From assembly GCA_030538335.1 (NCBI GenBank), contig JAUNUE010000106.1:1-6481 (forward strand): a stretch of 6,481 bases of DNA, in the 5' to 3' direction. Under the pieces are notes generated by a model. It ran no database searches. It was not told the DNA's origin and saw nothing but the letters and a program-made list of their open reading frames with translations. Both the position numbers and the translations under genes were made by a program. Source of the DNA: Allobrachymonas sp. GTDB taxonomy: Bacteria > Pseudomonadota > Gammaproteobacteria > Burkholderiales > Burkholderiaceae_C. Below are positions 1 to 6,481 of the stretch, one piece after another (positions within the stretch are counted from its first letter, which is position 1; each line of letters opens with the position of its first letter).

Positions 1-867
1 TTCAGCAGCCACTTGAGCCTGCGCGGAATGAAGATCGTGGTCGATGCCGCCCACGGCGCGGCCTACCAGATTGCGCCCAAGGTGTTCCATGAGCTGGGCG
101 CTGAAGTTACGGCCATTGGCTGTGCGCCCGATGGCTTGAACATCAATGACGGTGTGGGCGCCACGCACCCCGAAGCCCTGGTGCAGAAAGTGCTGGAACA
201 AGGCGCTGATTACGGCATCGCGCTTGATGGCGACGCCGATCGGCTGCAAATGGTGGATGGCAGTGGCCGCCTGTTCAACGGCGACGAGCTGCTCTACCTG
301 TTGGCCGCCGATCGCCTGGATTACCGGCAGGCCAAGGGCAAACCGCGTGGTGCAGAGCTGGACGGCGTGGTGGGTACGCTGATGACCAATATGGCGGTGG
401 AGCTTGGCATCCAGCAGTTGGGCTACGAATTTGTGCGCGCCAAGGTGGGCGACCGCTATGTGCTGGAAGAATTGCATCAGCGCGGCTGGATTCTGGGCGG
501 TGAAGGCTCGGGCCATTTGCTCACACTCGATCGCCACAGCACCGGCGATGGTTTGATCTCCGCCCTGCAGGTATTGCGCGCTTGCGCTGCCAGTGGCCGC
601 ACGGTGGCCGAACAACTAGAGCGCGTGCAACTGTTTCCGCAGACACTTATCAACGTGCGGATGCACGCTGATACCGACTGGAAGAGTTTGCCGGGTCTGC
701 AAACGGCAGTGGCTTCTGCCGAGAAGGCACTGGGCCAAACCGGGCGCGTGCTGATCCGGCCCAGCGGAACCGAGCCGCTGTTGCGCGTGATGGTCGAAGC
801 CAGCGACCCGCAGCAGTCAAAGCATTGGGCGGAGCAGATTGCCGAGCAGGTGCCGCAGGCGGCGTAG
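1..867 (+). CDS. glmM: Phosphoglucosamine mutase, 5'-truncated by window edge
   Basis: GlmM interconverts glucosamine-6-phosphate and glucosamine-1-phosphate, the cytoplasmic step leading to UDP-GlcNAc for peptidoglycan and LPS. The reading frame is open from base 1, so the start lies outside the window. The 288 visible codons match the C-terminal two-thirds of a family of about 445 residues. The N-terminal domain with the phosphorylated catalytic serine is therefore not visible. Seen here are the metal-binding loop DGDADR (226-243), the sugar-recognition loop GEGSGH (499-516) and the phosphate-binding loop RPSGTEP (757-777). GEGSGH and the segment ARAKVGDRYVLEEL-like around 435-470 favour GlmM over phosphomannomutase/phosphoglucomutase relatives. 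The gene ends with two tandem TAG codons (865-870). It converges on the manC-type gene; the usual folP-glmM linkage would lie to the left and cannot be seen. An apparent start at TTG 13 is internal, not real. Confidence 0.95.
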   Translation, partial: FSSHLSLRGMKIVVDAAHGAAYQIAPKVFHELGAEVTAIGCAPDGLNINDGVGATHPEALVQKVLEQGADYGIALDGDADRLQMVDGSGRLFNGDELLYLLAADRLDYRQAKGKPRGAELDGVVGTLMTNMAVELGIQQLGYEFVRAKVGDRYVLEELHQRGWILGGEGSGHLLTLDRHSTGDGLISALQVLRACAASGRTVAEQLERVQLFPQTLINVRMHADTDWKSLPGLQTAVASAEKALGQTGRVLIRPSGTEPLLRVMVEASDPQQSKHWAEQIAEQVPQAA

Positions 868-898
868 TAGTCAAGCCGTATCTGCTGGGCACAGGTAC

Positions 899-2329
899 TT
901 ATTGGCTGCTTCTACCGTAGTGGTCTTCAAACCGCACAATGTCATCTTCGCCCAGATAACTGCCCGACTGCACTTCAATAATCTCCAGAGGAATTGAACC
1001 TGGGTTGGCCAATCTATGTATTTCACCCAAAGGAATATAGGTAGACTGGTTTTCTGTCAATATCAGTACTGTGTCGCCATTGGTAATTTCTGCGGTGCCT
1101 CTTACCACCACCCAGTGCTCAGCACGGTGATGGTGTTTTTGCAGGCTCAAACTTGCACCGGGGTTGACCTGAATCCGTTTGACTTTAAAGCGGCCACCTT
1201 GGTCGATGGTGTCGTACCAACCCCAAGGACGATGTACTTTGCGGTGTAAGGTCTGCTCGTCGCGTTTTTTCTCAATCAGGGCATTGACAATGTGTTTGAC
1301 ATCCTGGCTGCTTGATTTGTTGGCAACAAGCACGGCATCAGGAGTTTCGATCACGATCAGGTTTTCTACGTTAACCAGGCCTACCAGACGACTGGAGGCG
1401 TGTGCGAGGGTGTTGCGGCTGTTGAGGGCGAGCACATCGCCTGTGTGTGCGTTGCCATGCGTATCTTTTTCCGATACGTTCCATACAGCATCCCAGGCAC
1501 CCAGATCGTTCCACCCTGCGTTCAGTGGCACCATCTTGATGGCAAAACGGCTACCCGGACAGTGTTCCATGACGGCGTAGTCCACCGACTCTGAAGGAAT
1601 TATTGAAAATTCGGCAGCACCTGGACGGATGAAGCGGGCGTTGGAGTGGGAGTCTGTGCTGCGCTTTGCCCAAGCGATGCGGGTAGCCAGCAGGATGTCC
1701 GGGCGGAACTGCCCAAGTGCATCCAGCCAGACAGAGGACTTGAGCACAAACATGCCTGCATTCCAGAAGTATCCGCCTTCCTGCAAGTAGGCTCGCGCAT
1801 GCGCGGCATCGGGTTTTTCAACAAAGTCAGATAAGTGCGTCTGGATATAGCCAAAGCCGGTTTCAGGGCGGTCAGGCTTGACACCCAGCACGATAATGGC
1901 TCCACTTGCCGCCTCTTCAATGGCAGCTTGCACGGCATGGATGAATGCCGCTGGCTCAGTTACGGTCTGGTCAGCTGGAGCCACCACCAGTACGGGATCA
2001 TTTTCACCTTCCATAGCCGCCAGCGCGGCAAGGGTAAGGGCTGGCGCGGTATTGCGCCCGGCCGGTTCAAGCAGGGTGCAGGCAGGCTCAATGCCTGCCT
2101 CGCGCAATTGCTCAGAAACCAGAAAACGATGCTCTTCGCCCGTGACGATGATGGGCGCTGCAATGGCGCCCATGGAGCTGCCAAGTCCAGCAAGCCGCTT
2201 GCTGGCTTGCTGAAACAGGCTTTCGTTGCCGGTCAAACATAAAAACTGCTTGGGGAACCCTGTGCGCGACAAGGGCCAAAGCCGCGTGCCTGAGCCGCCA
2301 CATAAAACTACGGGTTGAATGGAAGTCAT
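899..2329 (-). CDS. manC: Mannose-1-phosphate guanylyltransferase / mannose-6-phosphate isomerase
   Basis: This fused enzyme isomerises fructose-6-phosphate/mannose-6-phosphate and makes GDP-mannose from mannose-1-phosphate and GTP, for exopolysaccharide, O-antigen or GDP-fucose-type sugars. It is 476 residues, the normal length for the CpsB/AlgA/XanB family. The N-terminal nucleotidyltransferase domain (about 1-290) shows the pyrophosphorylase signature GGSGTRLWPLSR (11-22), EPAGRNTAPA (88-97), the FVEKP motif (169-173) and ESVDYAVME (247-255). The C-terminal type II isomerase cupin (about 360-476) shows RPWGWYD (367-373) and the metal-site segment QKHHHRAEHW (397-406). The start is ATG at 2329, directly before the conserved signature; the Shine-Dalgarno is weak. 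Between GYIQ and FVEKP there are only about five residues, several fewer than in E. coli CpsB. The 3' third is AT-richer than its surroundings. It could be named cpsB, algA or rfbM; no other polysaccharide genes are present to decide the pathway. Confidence 0.95.
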   Translation of the reverse strand: MTSIQPVVLCGGSGTRLWPLSRTGFPKQFLCLTGNESLFQQASKRLAGLGSSMGAIAAPIIVTGEEHRFLVSEQLREAGIEPACTLLEPAGRNTAPALTLAALAAMEGENDPVLVVAPADQTVTEPAAFIHAVQAAIEEAASGAIIVLGVKPDRPETGFGYIQTHLSDFVEKPDAAHARAYLQEGGYFWNAGMFVLKSSVWLDALGQFRPDILLATRIAWAKRSTDSHSNARFIRPGAAEFSIIPSESVDYAVMEHCPGSRFAIKMVPLNAGWNDLGAWDAVWNVSEKDTHGNAHTGDVLALNSRNTLAHASSRLVGLVNVENLIVIETPDAVLVANKSSSQDVKHIVNALIEKKRDEQTLHRKVHRPWGWYDTIDQGGRFKVKRIQVNPGASLSLQKHHHRAEHWVVVRGTAEITNGDTVLILTENQSTYIPLGEIHRLANPGSIPLEIIEVQSGSYLGEDDIVRFEDHYGRSSQ

Positions 2330-2424
2330 TCTTTGCTCATTCGGTAAAGATGGGGGAAACCGGGGGCTCCCAGTATCCGGGCGTCAGCATACATCCTGTT
2401 GGCGGGAGGCGTAGTGCCGCCTGC
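2330..2424. other. Intergenic gap mnmC-manC with weak hairpin
   Basis: This 95-bp gap separates two minus-strand genes. Just after the mnmC stop there are short competing inverted repeats (GGCGG 2401-2405 with CCGCC 2417-2421, or AGGCG 2407-2411 with CGCCT 2418-2422). Neither is followed by a T-run on the minus strand, so this is at best a weak or Rho-dependent 3' end. No convincing -35/-10 pair for manC was found; TATGCT-like and GATACT-like hexamers occur but lack a matching -35 at the right spacing. Confidence 0.25.
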
Positions 2425-4365
2425 TTATGCGTTTACTGACCAGCGTCGGGCCTGCAGCATGGTCGCCAGTTTTTTGGCCGCGGGCAGGGGTTCGTCGTGC
2501 AGTTGGGCTGCCAGCAGTTCACCACACAGCATCGCCAGTGCCAGCCCGCGCGCGCCCAGGCCGCAGCACACCTGCAAGCCTTGCCACTGTGCATGCTTGT
2601 TGACCGCACCCACTGCGGGCAGCCGGTCGGGCAGGGTGGCGCGCACCCCTGCCCATGTGTGCACATCGCCTTTTTCAAAACGGTCTTGCAAGGCATTGGC
2701 TGCGCCGGGGTGCAGTACGCGCAGCTTGGCAAGGATTTCGGGCACATCGCTGGCGCGTGCGGCTGGGTCGGTGTCGCCGCGGGTGAAGGTGGAGCCGGTA
2801 ATCCACGCGGTGCCGGTTTTTGCTTCGTGTTCCAGTGGAATATGTGCGGCCATGCTGCCTTTGCCGTTGATCGGAAACGGAGGCAAGTGGGCATTGTCTG
2901 CATTTTGGTGCCAGCTCCATGCTACCTGGCCGCGCAAGGGATTGAGTGCAATGCCGTGGGGTACGGTGGCTGCGTTTTGCGTTGTATTTTCTGCATCCGT
3001 TGCTGCCTGCAGCAGGGCACGGCTGCCAAACCCTGCCGCCAGCACCAGCAAAGGCGCTTGTGCCACGGTCTTGCCCTGTGCATCGCGCACCGACCAGATG
3101 GGATTTTTTTCAGGACTGTCAGATGTTTCTCTGGTGATGGCAGCAATGTGCTGACCGCCGATAAAACGGATATTGGGATGCTGCAGCAAGGCAGCAATCA
3201 ACTGCGGCGGTTTGACCCAGGCCGCACGCGGGTGCCACAGGGCTACGCTGTCTGGTGGCAGACCGGCGTGCGCCAGTTGTTGCGAGTCTGCCGGATACGA
3301 CCAGTCTTGCGCTGCGGCAAAAGGGTGGTGTTCGTCGAAGGCAGATGCAGGTGCGGGCTTTGCAGGCCAATGATGGGGCAGTTTCGATTGCCCTTGTACG
3401 CAATGTTCCAGCACGCCGCTGGGTGCCCAGTCGTTCTTTGCTTGCAACAAACGATGGGTGCGCTGCAGGCTGCAGCGGATGCCGGCGCGGATGACCTGCG
3501 AAATGCGTGTATCGTCGGCCGAGCTGTGCGGCACGATCAGGCCCACTGGCAAGCCTGAAGCGCCAGCGGCGGGTGCATCGCCTGCATCCAGCACTGTCAC
3601 CTGCCAGCCACGCCGTGCCAGACTGTGAGCTACGGCGGCACCTGCCAAGCCTGCGCCGACAACCACCGTTTCGTGTGGTGTGTTGGGCGCAGTGCTCTTT
3701 TCGGATTTCTGTTGCCAATGGGGTGCGTAGGTGGCGAGCAGGTATTTTCTGTTGCCTGCGGAGGGCAACGAAAGCGGATTTTGCTCTGGTTCTGGTTTCT
3801 GCCAGACCCAGCCATCAGAAACGGTGGCGTGTTGCCACACTGACAATTTTGGAGAGCACGCATCGGGCCACTGGCTGATAAGTTGTGTGCCGTGCTGGCA
3901 CAGCGGCTTCAACGCGCTGGCAAGGTTGCGCCACGCATGCGTTTCGTTGTTTGAGCCGGTATCGGTATCCTGAAAAGCACCCGCGTGGAAAACGATACGG
4001 TCAAAACGGCCCGTCGCTTCGCGCAGCATCTCCTGCACTTGTCCCACAGCTATGGTGAGGATCAGGCGTTCGTCTTCCAGCACCAGTCGATGCATGCCCG
4101 GCAGCAGACCCCACCATTGCGCTTGCAGCGTCTCGGCAGCCTCCGCTTGCCATGGCGCAGTATTTTCATAGCCTTGCTCTTTGGCTTGTAGTGCTACCGC
4201 GTCCAGGTCTTGCTGCACCTGCTCCCATCGCGGTGCCTCAAGGCATTGCCACACATAGTGCAGCACCGCGCCATCGCCTAGGGCATTCTGCTTTTTCCAG
4301 TGCAGCCATTGCGCAAAAAAGCCGCGCAGGTCAGGCGCGGCGAGGGACAGGATGTGGCGGGTCAT
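2425..4365 (-). CDS. mnmC: MnmC-family tRNA U34 oxidoreductase with degenerate methyltransferase half
   Basis: The C-terminal part resembles the FAD domain of MnmC, which oxidatively removes the carboxymethyl group from cmnm5(s2)U34 of tRNA to give nm5(s2)U34. Numbering from a TTG at 4374 (649 residues), the Rossmann FAD motif GAGLAG is at 240-245, a GASG...GLIVP segment at 271-281, GVRATLPDRLPAVG near 576-589, and GLGARGL at 605-611, all typical of MnmC. The N-terminal 200 residues align with the MnmC methyltransferase domain (LLPGMHRLVLEDER near 90-103 corresponds to LPGCHRLLLDEGR of E. coli). However, the sequence begins about where the SAM motif GFGTGLNFL should be, and the DGFAP motif reads HAGAFQD (130-136). 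The methyltransferase is therefore probably inactive. I prefer ATG at 4365 (646 residues) over TTG at 4374; neither has a good Shine-Dalgarno. No frameshift is apparent. The neighbours metY and manC are functionally unrelated. Confidence 0.85.
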   Translation of the reverse strand: MTRHILSLAAPDLRGFFAQWLHWKKQNALGDGAVLHYVWQCLEAPRWEQVQQDLDAVALQAKEQGYENTAPWQAEAAETLQAQWWGLLPGMHRLVLEDERLILTIAVGQVQEMLREATGRFDRIVFHAGAFQDTDTGSNNETHAWRNLASALKPLCQHGTQLISQWPDACSPKLSVWQHATVSDGWVWQKPEPEQNPLSLPSAGNRKYLLATYAPHWQQKSEKSTAPNTPHETVVVGAGLAGAAVAHSLARRGWQVTVLDAGDAPAAGASGLPVGLIVPHSSADDTRISQVIRAGIRCSLQRTHRLLQAKNDWAPSGVLEHCVQGQSKLPHHWPAKPAPASAFDEHHPFAAAQDWSYPADSQQLAHAGLPPDSVALWHPRAAWVKPPQLIAALLQHPNIRFIGGQHIAAITRETSDSPEKNPIWSVRDAQGKTVAQAPLLVLAAGFGSRALLQAATDAENTTQNAATVPHGIALNPLRGQVAWSWHQNADNAHLPPFPINGKGSMAAHIPLEHEAKTGTAWITGSTFTRGDTDPAARASDVPEILAKLRVLHPGAANALQDRFEKGDVHTWAGVRATLPDRLPAVGAVNKHAQWQGLQVCCGLGARGLALAMLCGELLAAQLHDEPLPAAKKLATMLQARRWSVNA

Positions 4366-4417
4366 GATCGGCAACGAAGATGCAAAAACGCCCGATTATG
4401 CGCCGCCCGGCTTCGCT

Positions 4418-4497
4418 GCAGAGGAGGAAAAGGTCGCAGCGTGGGTGCAAGCACCCACCCTGAAGATGATCCTTTTGGGGTTTTCCGCGACCTCTGC
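4418..4497. repeat. Extended imperfect stem-loop between metY and mnmC
   Basis: The metY-mnmC intergenic region contains a nested inverted repeat. The core is a near-perfect hairpin, GTGGGTGC (4441-4448) and GCACCCAC (4451-4458), separated by two bases. Outer arms GCAGAGG (4418-4424) and CCTCTGC (4491-4497) pair perfectly, with GGAAAA (4426-4431) and TTTTCC (4481-4486) inside them. An alternative pairing joins AGGTCGC (4431-4437) with GCGACCT (4487-4493). There is no T-run directly after the core on either strand, so this is not a standard intrinsic terminator. It could still mark the metY 3' end or the mnmC leader. Confidence 0.5.
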
Positions 4498-4519
4498 GTC
4501 CGGTTTCCCGTACCCGCAT

Positions 4520-5812
4520 TCAGGCAACCGCCAGCGCCTGCTCCAGATCGGCAATGATGTCGTCGCTGTGTTCAATGCCGATCGACAGGCGGATCATGTC
4601 TTCGCTCACACCGGCTTTTTCGAGTTCGGCGGGCGACAACTGGCGGTGCGTGGTGCTGGCCGGGTGGGTGGCCAGCGTTTTGGCGTCGCCGATGTTGACC
4701 AGGCGCAAGATCATCTGCAGTGCATCCTGGAAGCGTGCACCCGCCTCGCGCCCGCCCTTGACGCCGAAGTTGAGAATGCCCGACGCATTGCCGCGCATGT
4801 ACTTCTGCACCAGGGGGTAGTCCTTGTGGTCAGGCAGACCGGAGTAGTTGACCCAGTTGACCTTGGGGTGGTTTTTCAGGAAGGTGGCGACCTTCAGGGC
4901 GTTTTCGCCGGTGCGGTCCATGCGCAGCGCCAAGGTTTCCAGCCCCTGCAAAATCAGGAAAGAGTTGAACGGGCTGATCGCAGCGCCCATATTGCGCAGC
5001 GGCACGGTGCGGGCGCGACCAATATAGGCTGCGGGGCCGAGTGCTTCGGTATAGACCACGCCGTGGTAGCTTACCTCGGGTGTGTTCAGGCGCTTGAAGC
5101 GTTCCTTGTGCTCGGCCCATGGGAACTTGCCGCTGTCGACAATGATGCCGCCAATGCTGGTGCCATGTCCGCCGATGTATTTGGTCAGCGCATGCACCAC
5201 GATGTCGGCGCCGTGGTCAAACGGGCGGCACAGGTAGGGGCTGGGCACGGTGTTGTCCACGATGAGTGGAATGCCTGCGGCGTGCGCCACTTTTGCCAGT
5301 TTTTCAAAGTCAGTCACGTTGCCCAGCGGGTTGCCGATCGATTCGCAGAAGATGGCTTTCGTTTTGCCATCGATCAGTTTGGCAAAGTCTTCGGGCTGGC
5401 GGTAATCGGCAAAGCGCACGTCAATGCCGTACTGCGGCAGCGTATGCGCAAACAGGTTGTAGGTGCCGCCATACAGCGTGCTGGAGGTGACGATGTTGTC
5501 GCCCGCCTCGGCAATGGTTTGCACGGCATACAAAATGGCGGCCATGCCCGAGGCCACGGCCAGCGCACCTACGCCACCTTCAAGCGCGGCCACGCGCTGC
5601 TCCAGTACATCGCTGGTGGGGTTGGTGATGCGGGTGTAGATGTTGCCGGGAATTTTCAGGTCGAACAGGTCGGCACCGTACTGGGTGTTGTCAAACGTGT
5701 ACGACGTGGTTTGGTAAATCGGCACTGCAGCCGCGCGCGTGGTGGCTTCGCTTTTGTAGCCGCCATGTACGGCGATGGTTTCGGGGCGGTAGTTTTTGCT
5801 GGCGTCGGTCAT
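4520..5812 (-). CDS. metY: O-acetylhomoserine aminocarboxypropyltransferase (sulfhydrylase)
   Basis: This cytoplasmic PLP enzyme of the Cys/Met metabolism family condenses O-acetylhomoserine with sulfide to homocysteine (direct sulfhydrylation, methionine synthesis). The product is 430 residues, normal for this subgroup and longer than the roughly 390 residues of cystathionine gamma-synthase or MetZ. Visible motifs include YTRITNPT (59-66), the cofactor-contacting SGM (88-90), VDNT with the PLP-ring aspartate (D186), and ALTKYIGGHG with the Schiff-base lysine (K211). The N-terminal ETIAVHGGY and PIYQTTSYTF segments are typical of O-acetylhomoserine sulfhydrylases. The start is ATG at 5812 because AAGGAA lies seven bases upstream; a 10-residue longer form would need TTG at 5842 without such a site. 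It sits about 150 bp downstream of greB. Substrate choice (O-acetyl versus O-succinylhomoserine) cannot be proven from sequence alone. A long plus-strand open frame across this gene is a codon-bias shadow. Confidence 0.93.
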   Translation of the reverse strand: MTDASKNYRPETIAVHGGYKSEATTRAAAVPIYQTTSYTFDNTQYGADLFDLKIPGNIYTRITNPTSDVLEQRVAALEGGVGALAVASGMAAILYAVQTIAEAGDNIVTSSTLYGGTYNLFAHTLPQYGIDVRFADYRQPEDFAKLIDGKTKAIFCESIGNPLGNVTDFEKLAKVAHAAGIPLIVDNTVPSPYLCRPFDHGADIVVHALTKYIGGHGTSIGGIIVDSGKFPWAEHKERFKRLNTPEVSYHGVVYTEALGPAAYIGRARTVPLRNMGAAISPFNSFLILQGLETLALRMDRTGENALKVATFLKNHPKVNWVNYSGLPDHKDYPLVQKYMRGNASGILNFGVKGGREAGARFQDALQMILRLVNIGDAKTLATHPASTTHRQLSPAELEKAGVSEDMIRLSIGIEHSDDIIADLEQALAVA

Positions 5813-5819
5813 GGCAGTA

Positions 5820-5825
5820 TTCCTT
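5820..5825 (-). promoter_or_regulatory. Shine-Dalgarno site of metY
   Basis: AAGGAA on the minus strand is preceded by an A-run and placed seven bases before ATG 5812. It is the only strong ribosome-binding site near this gene and decides the start in favour of ATG 5812 rather than the upstream in-frame TTG at 5842. Confidence 0.8.
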
Positions 5826-5861
5826 TTTTCGTGTTGGGTCAAAATTCAGGCGCACGCTGGC

Positions 5862-5898
5862 CCACAAGCCGCATCCTACCTGTTTACAGACCTTGTGG
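5862..5898. repeat. Inverted repeat in the greB-metY intergenic leader
   Basis: Perfect 7-bp arms CCACAAG (5862-5868) and CTTGTGG (5892-5898) flank 23 bases that contain a smaller CTG-TTTA-CAG dyad (5880-5889). It lies 50-86 bp upstream of the metY start. It could be an RNA stem in the metY leader, a dyad operator, or chance. No convincing -35/-10 pair was found in the rest of the 150-bp gap, and no T-run follows that would make it a greB terminator. Confidence 0.35.
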
Positions 5899-5962
5899 CA
5901 GACGGAGCATAGACCGATTGCCCATGTTGATATAGCCAGGGATTGTTTGGGCAGCAGTCCGG

Positions 5963-6481
5963 TCAGCCTTGCGGAGCCGGATACTGCACATCCACCACCT
6001 CGATCTCCTGCACACCCGCGGGGGTTTGCAGAAGCACCGTGTCGCCCACGCGGCTGCGCAGCAGGGCGCGGCTGATCGGGGCAATCCAGCTTACCTGGCC
6101 CTGCAGGTTGTCCACTTCGTCAATGCCCAGAATGGTGATGGTGTTTTCTGTGCCCGCCTCATCGGCATAGGTTACGGTGGCGCCGAAAAATACCTGGTCG
6201 CTGCCGTGGTGCGCGCTCGGGTCGGCCACTTCGGCCAGTTCCAGCCGCCGCGTGAGAAAGCGGATGCGCCGGTCAATCTCGCGCATGCGCTTTTTGCCAT
6301 ACAGGTAGTCGCCGTTTTCCGAGCGGTCGCCGTTCTTGGCCGCCCAATGCACGGCTTCCACCACCTTCGGGCGCTCCTCGTCGATCAATTGCATCAACTC
6401 GGCGCGCAAACGGGCATAGCCCTGGGGCGTGATGTAGTTCTTGGCACCGCTGGGCAAAGCGGGCAGGGCGTCGTCTGCCTC
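5963..6481 (-). CDS. greB: Transcription elongation factor GreB, N-terminus cut by window edge
   Basis: GreB binds the secondary channel of RNA polymerase and stimulates cleavage of backtracked transcripts. The frame is open to the right edge. The TTG at 6457 is preceded by eight further in-frame codons encoding an acidic stretch (EADDALPA), so the real start is probably outside the window. Visible parts are the N-terminal coiled coil beginning NYITPQGYARLRAEL, the conserved tip GDRSENGDY (6305-6331) carrying the acidic residues that act at the polymerase active site, KKRMREIDRRIRFL typical of GreB, and the C-terminal FKBP-like domain with VFFGATV, ISRALL and GDTVLLQTPAG. The ERPKVVEAVHWAAKNGDRSEN-type context separates GreB from GreA. 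The product would be slightly longer than the 158-residue E. coli GreB. It reads towards metY, about 150 bp away. Confidence 0.95.
   Translation of the reverse strand, partial: EADDALPALPSGAKNYITPQGYARLRAELMQLIDEERPKVVEAVHWAAKNGDRSENGDYLYGKKRMREIDRRIRFLTRRLELAEVADPSAHHGSDQVFFGATVTYADEAGTENTITILGIDEVDNLQGQVSWIAPISRALLRSRVGDTVLLQTPAGVQEIEVVDVQYPAPQG

Noticed and set aside
13..15. TTG at 13 as a start for glmM
   Set aside because: The frame continues upstream to the window edge and the protein would lack the catalytic serine domain; this is truncation by the window, not a short gene.
2080..2212. Two perfect inverted repeats inside manC (8-bp arms 2080-2087/2093-2100; 9-bp arms 2188-2196/2204-2212)
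   Set aside because: They lie in coding sequence that reads as normal family residues (EAGIEPA and SKRLAGLG), with no T-run or regulatory context; probably chance in Ala/Gly/Leu-rich codons.
2326..2340. Four-codon minus-strand mini-ORF (ATG at 2340) whose TGA overlaps the manC ATG
   Set aside because: No Shine-Dalgarno precedes it and such a short frame is easily random; translational coupling cannot be claimed.
2399..3558. Plus-strand open frames of 251 and 353 codons antisense to mnmC
   Set aside because: They are Cys/Arg-rich low-quality translations opposite a gene with clear FAD-domain motifs, and are best explained as shadows.
5884..5925. Possible short leader peptide (MGNRSMLRLPQGL) upstream of metY
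   Set aside because: No ribosome-binding site, only two methionines, and no attenuator with a T-run after it.
4352..5935. 527-codon plus-strand open frame antisense to metY
   Set aside because: It mirrors the well-conserved metY reading frame, has no recognisable domain and arises from third-position GC bias; it also runs through the intergenic hairpin on one side and the metY leader on the other.

Overview
This window is ordinary chromosomal DNA from a betaproteobacterium, most likely Burkholderiales and probably the Comamonadaceae. That placement rests on the overall similarity of the GreB, MetY and GlmM proteins to that group as I remember them, and on GC-rich coding sequence (about 60-65% in hand-counted stretches). 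It was not checked by a search.

The layout from left to right is one plus-strand gene followed by four minus-strand genes. The plus-strand gene is the C-terminal two-thirds of phosphoglucosamine mutase (glmM), cut by the left edge. It converges, across about 31 bp with no visible terminator, on a fused mannose-1-phosphate guanylyltransferase/mannose-6-phosphate isomerase (manC type). Further right on the minus strand are an MnmC-family tRNA wobble-uridine modification enzyme, an O-acetylhomoserine sulfhydrylase (metY type, PLP-dependent), and the transcript cleavage factor GreB, cut by the right edge. No RNA genes, CRISPR arrays, insertion sequences or prophage parts were seen.

The genes do not form one pathway. 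GlmM makes glucosamine-1-phosphate for peptidoglycan and LPS, and ManC supplies GDP-mannose for surface sugars, so the left side is sugar-nucleotide metabolism. MnmC, MetY and GreB act in tRNA modification, methionine synthesis and transcription elongation. The minus-strand genes are separated by gaps of roughly 95-155 bp, so each may have its own promoter, although no strong promoter could be read.

I do not see a new multi-gene system. The observation most worth checking is the MnmC homologue. Its FAD oxidoreductase half looks intact, but its N-terminal methyltransferase half lacks the usual first 55-60 residues and the SAM-binding glycine motif, and its catalytic DGF-type motif is replaced. 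Lesser points are an extended stem-loop between metY and mnmC, an inverted repeat in the metY leader, a shortened loop in ManC, and a drop in GC over the 3' third of manC.
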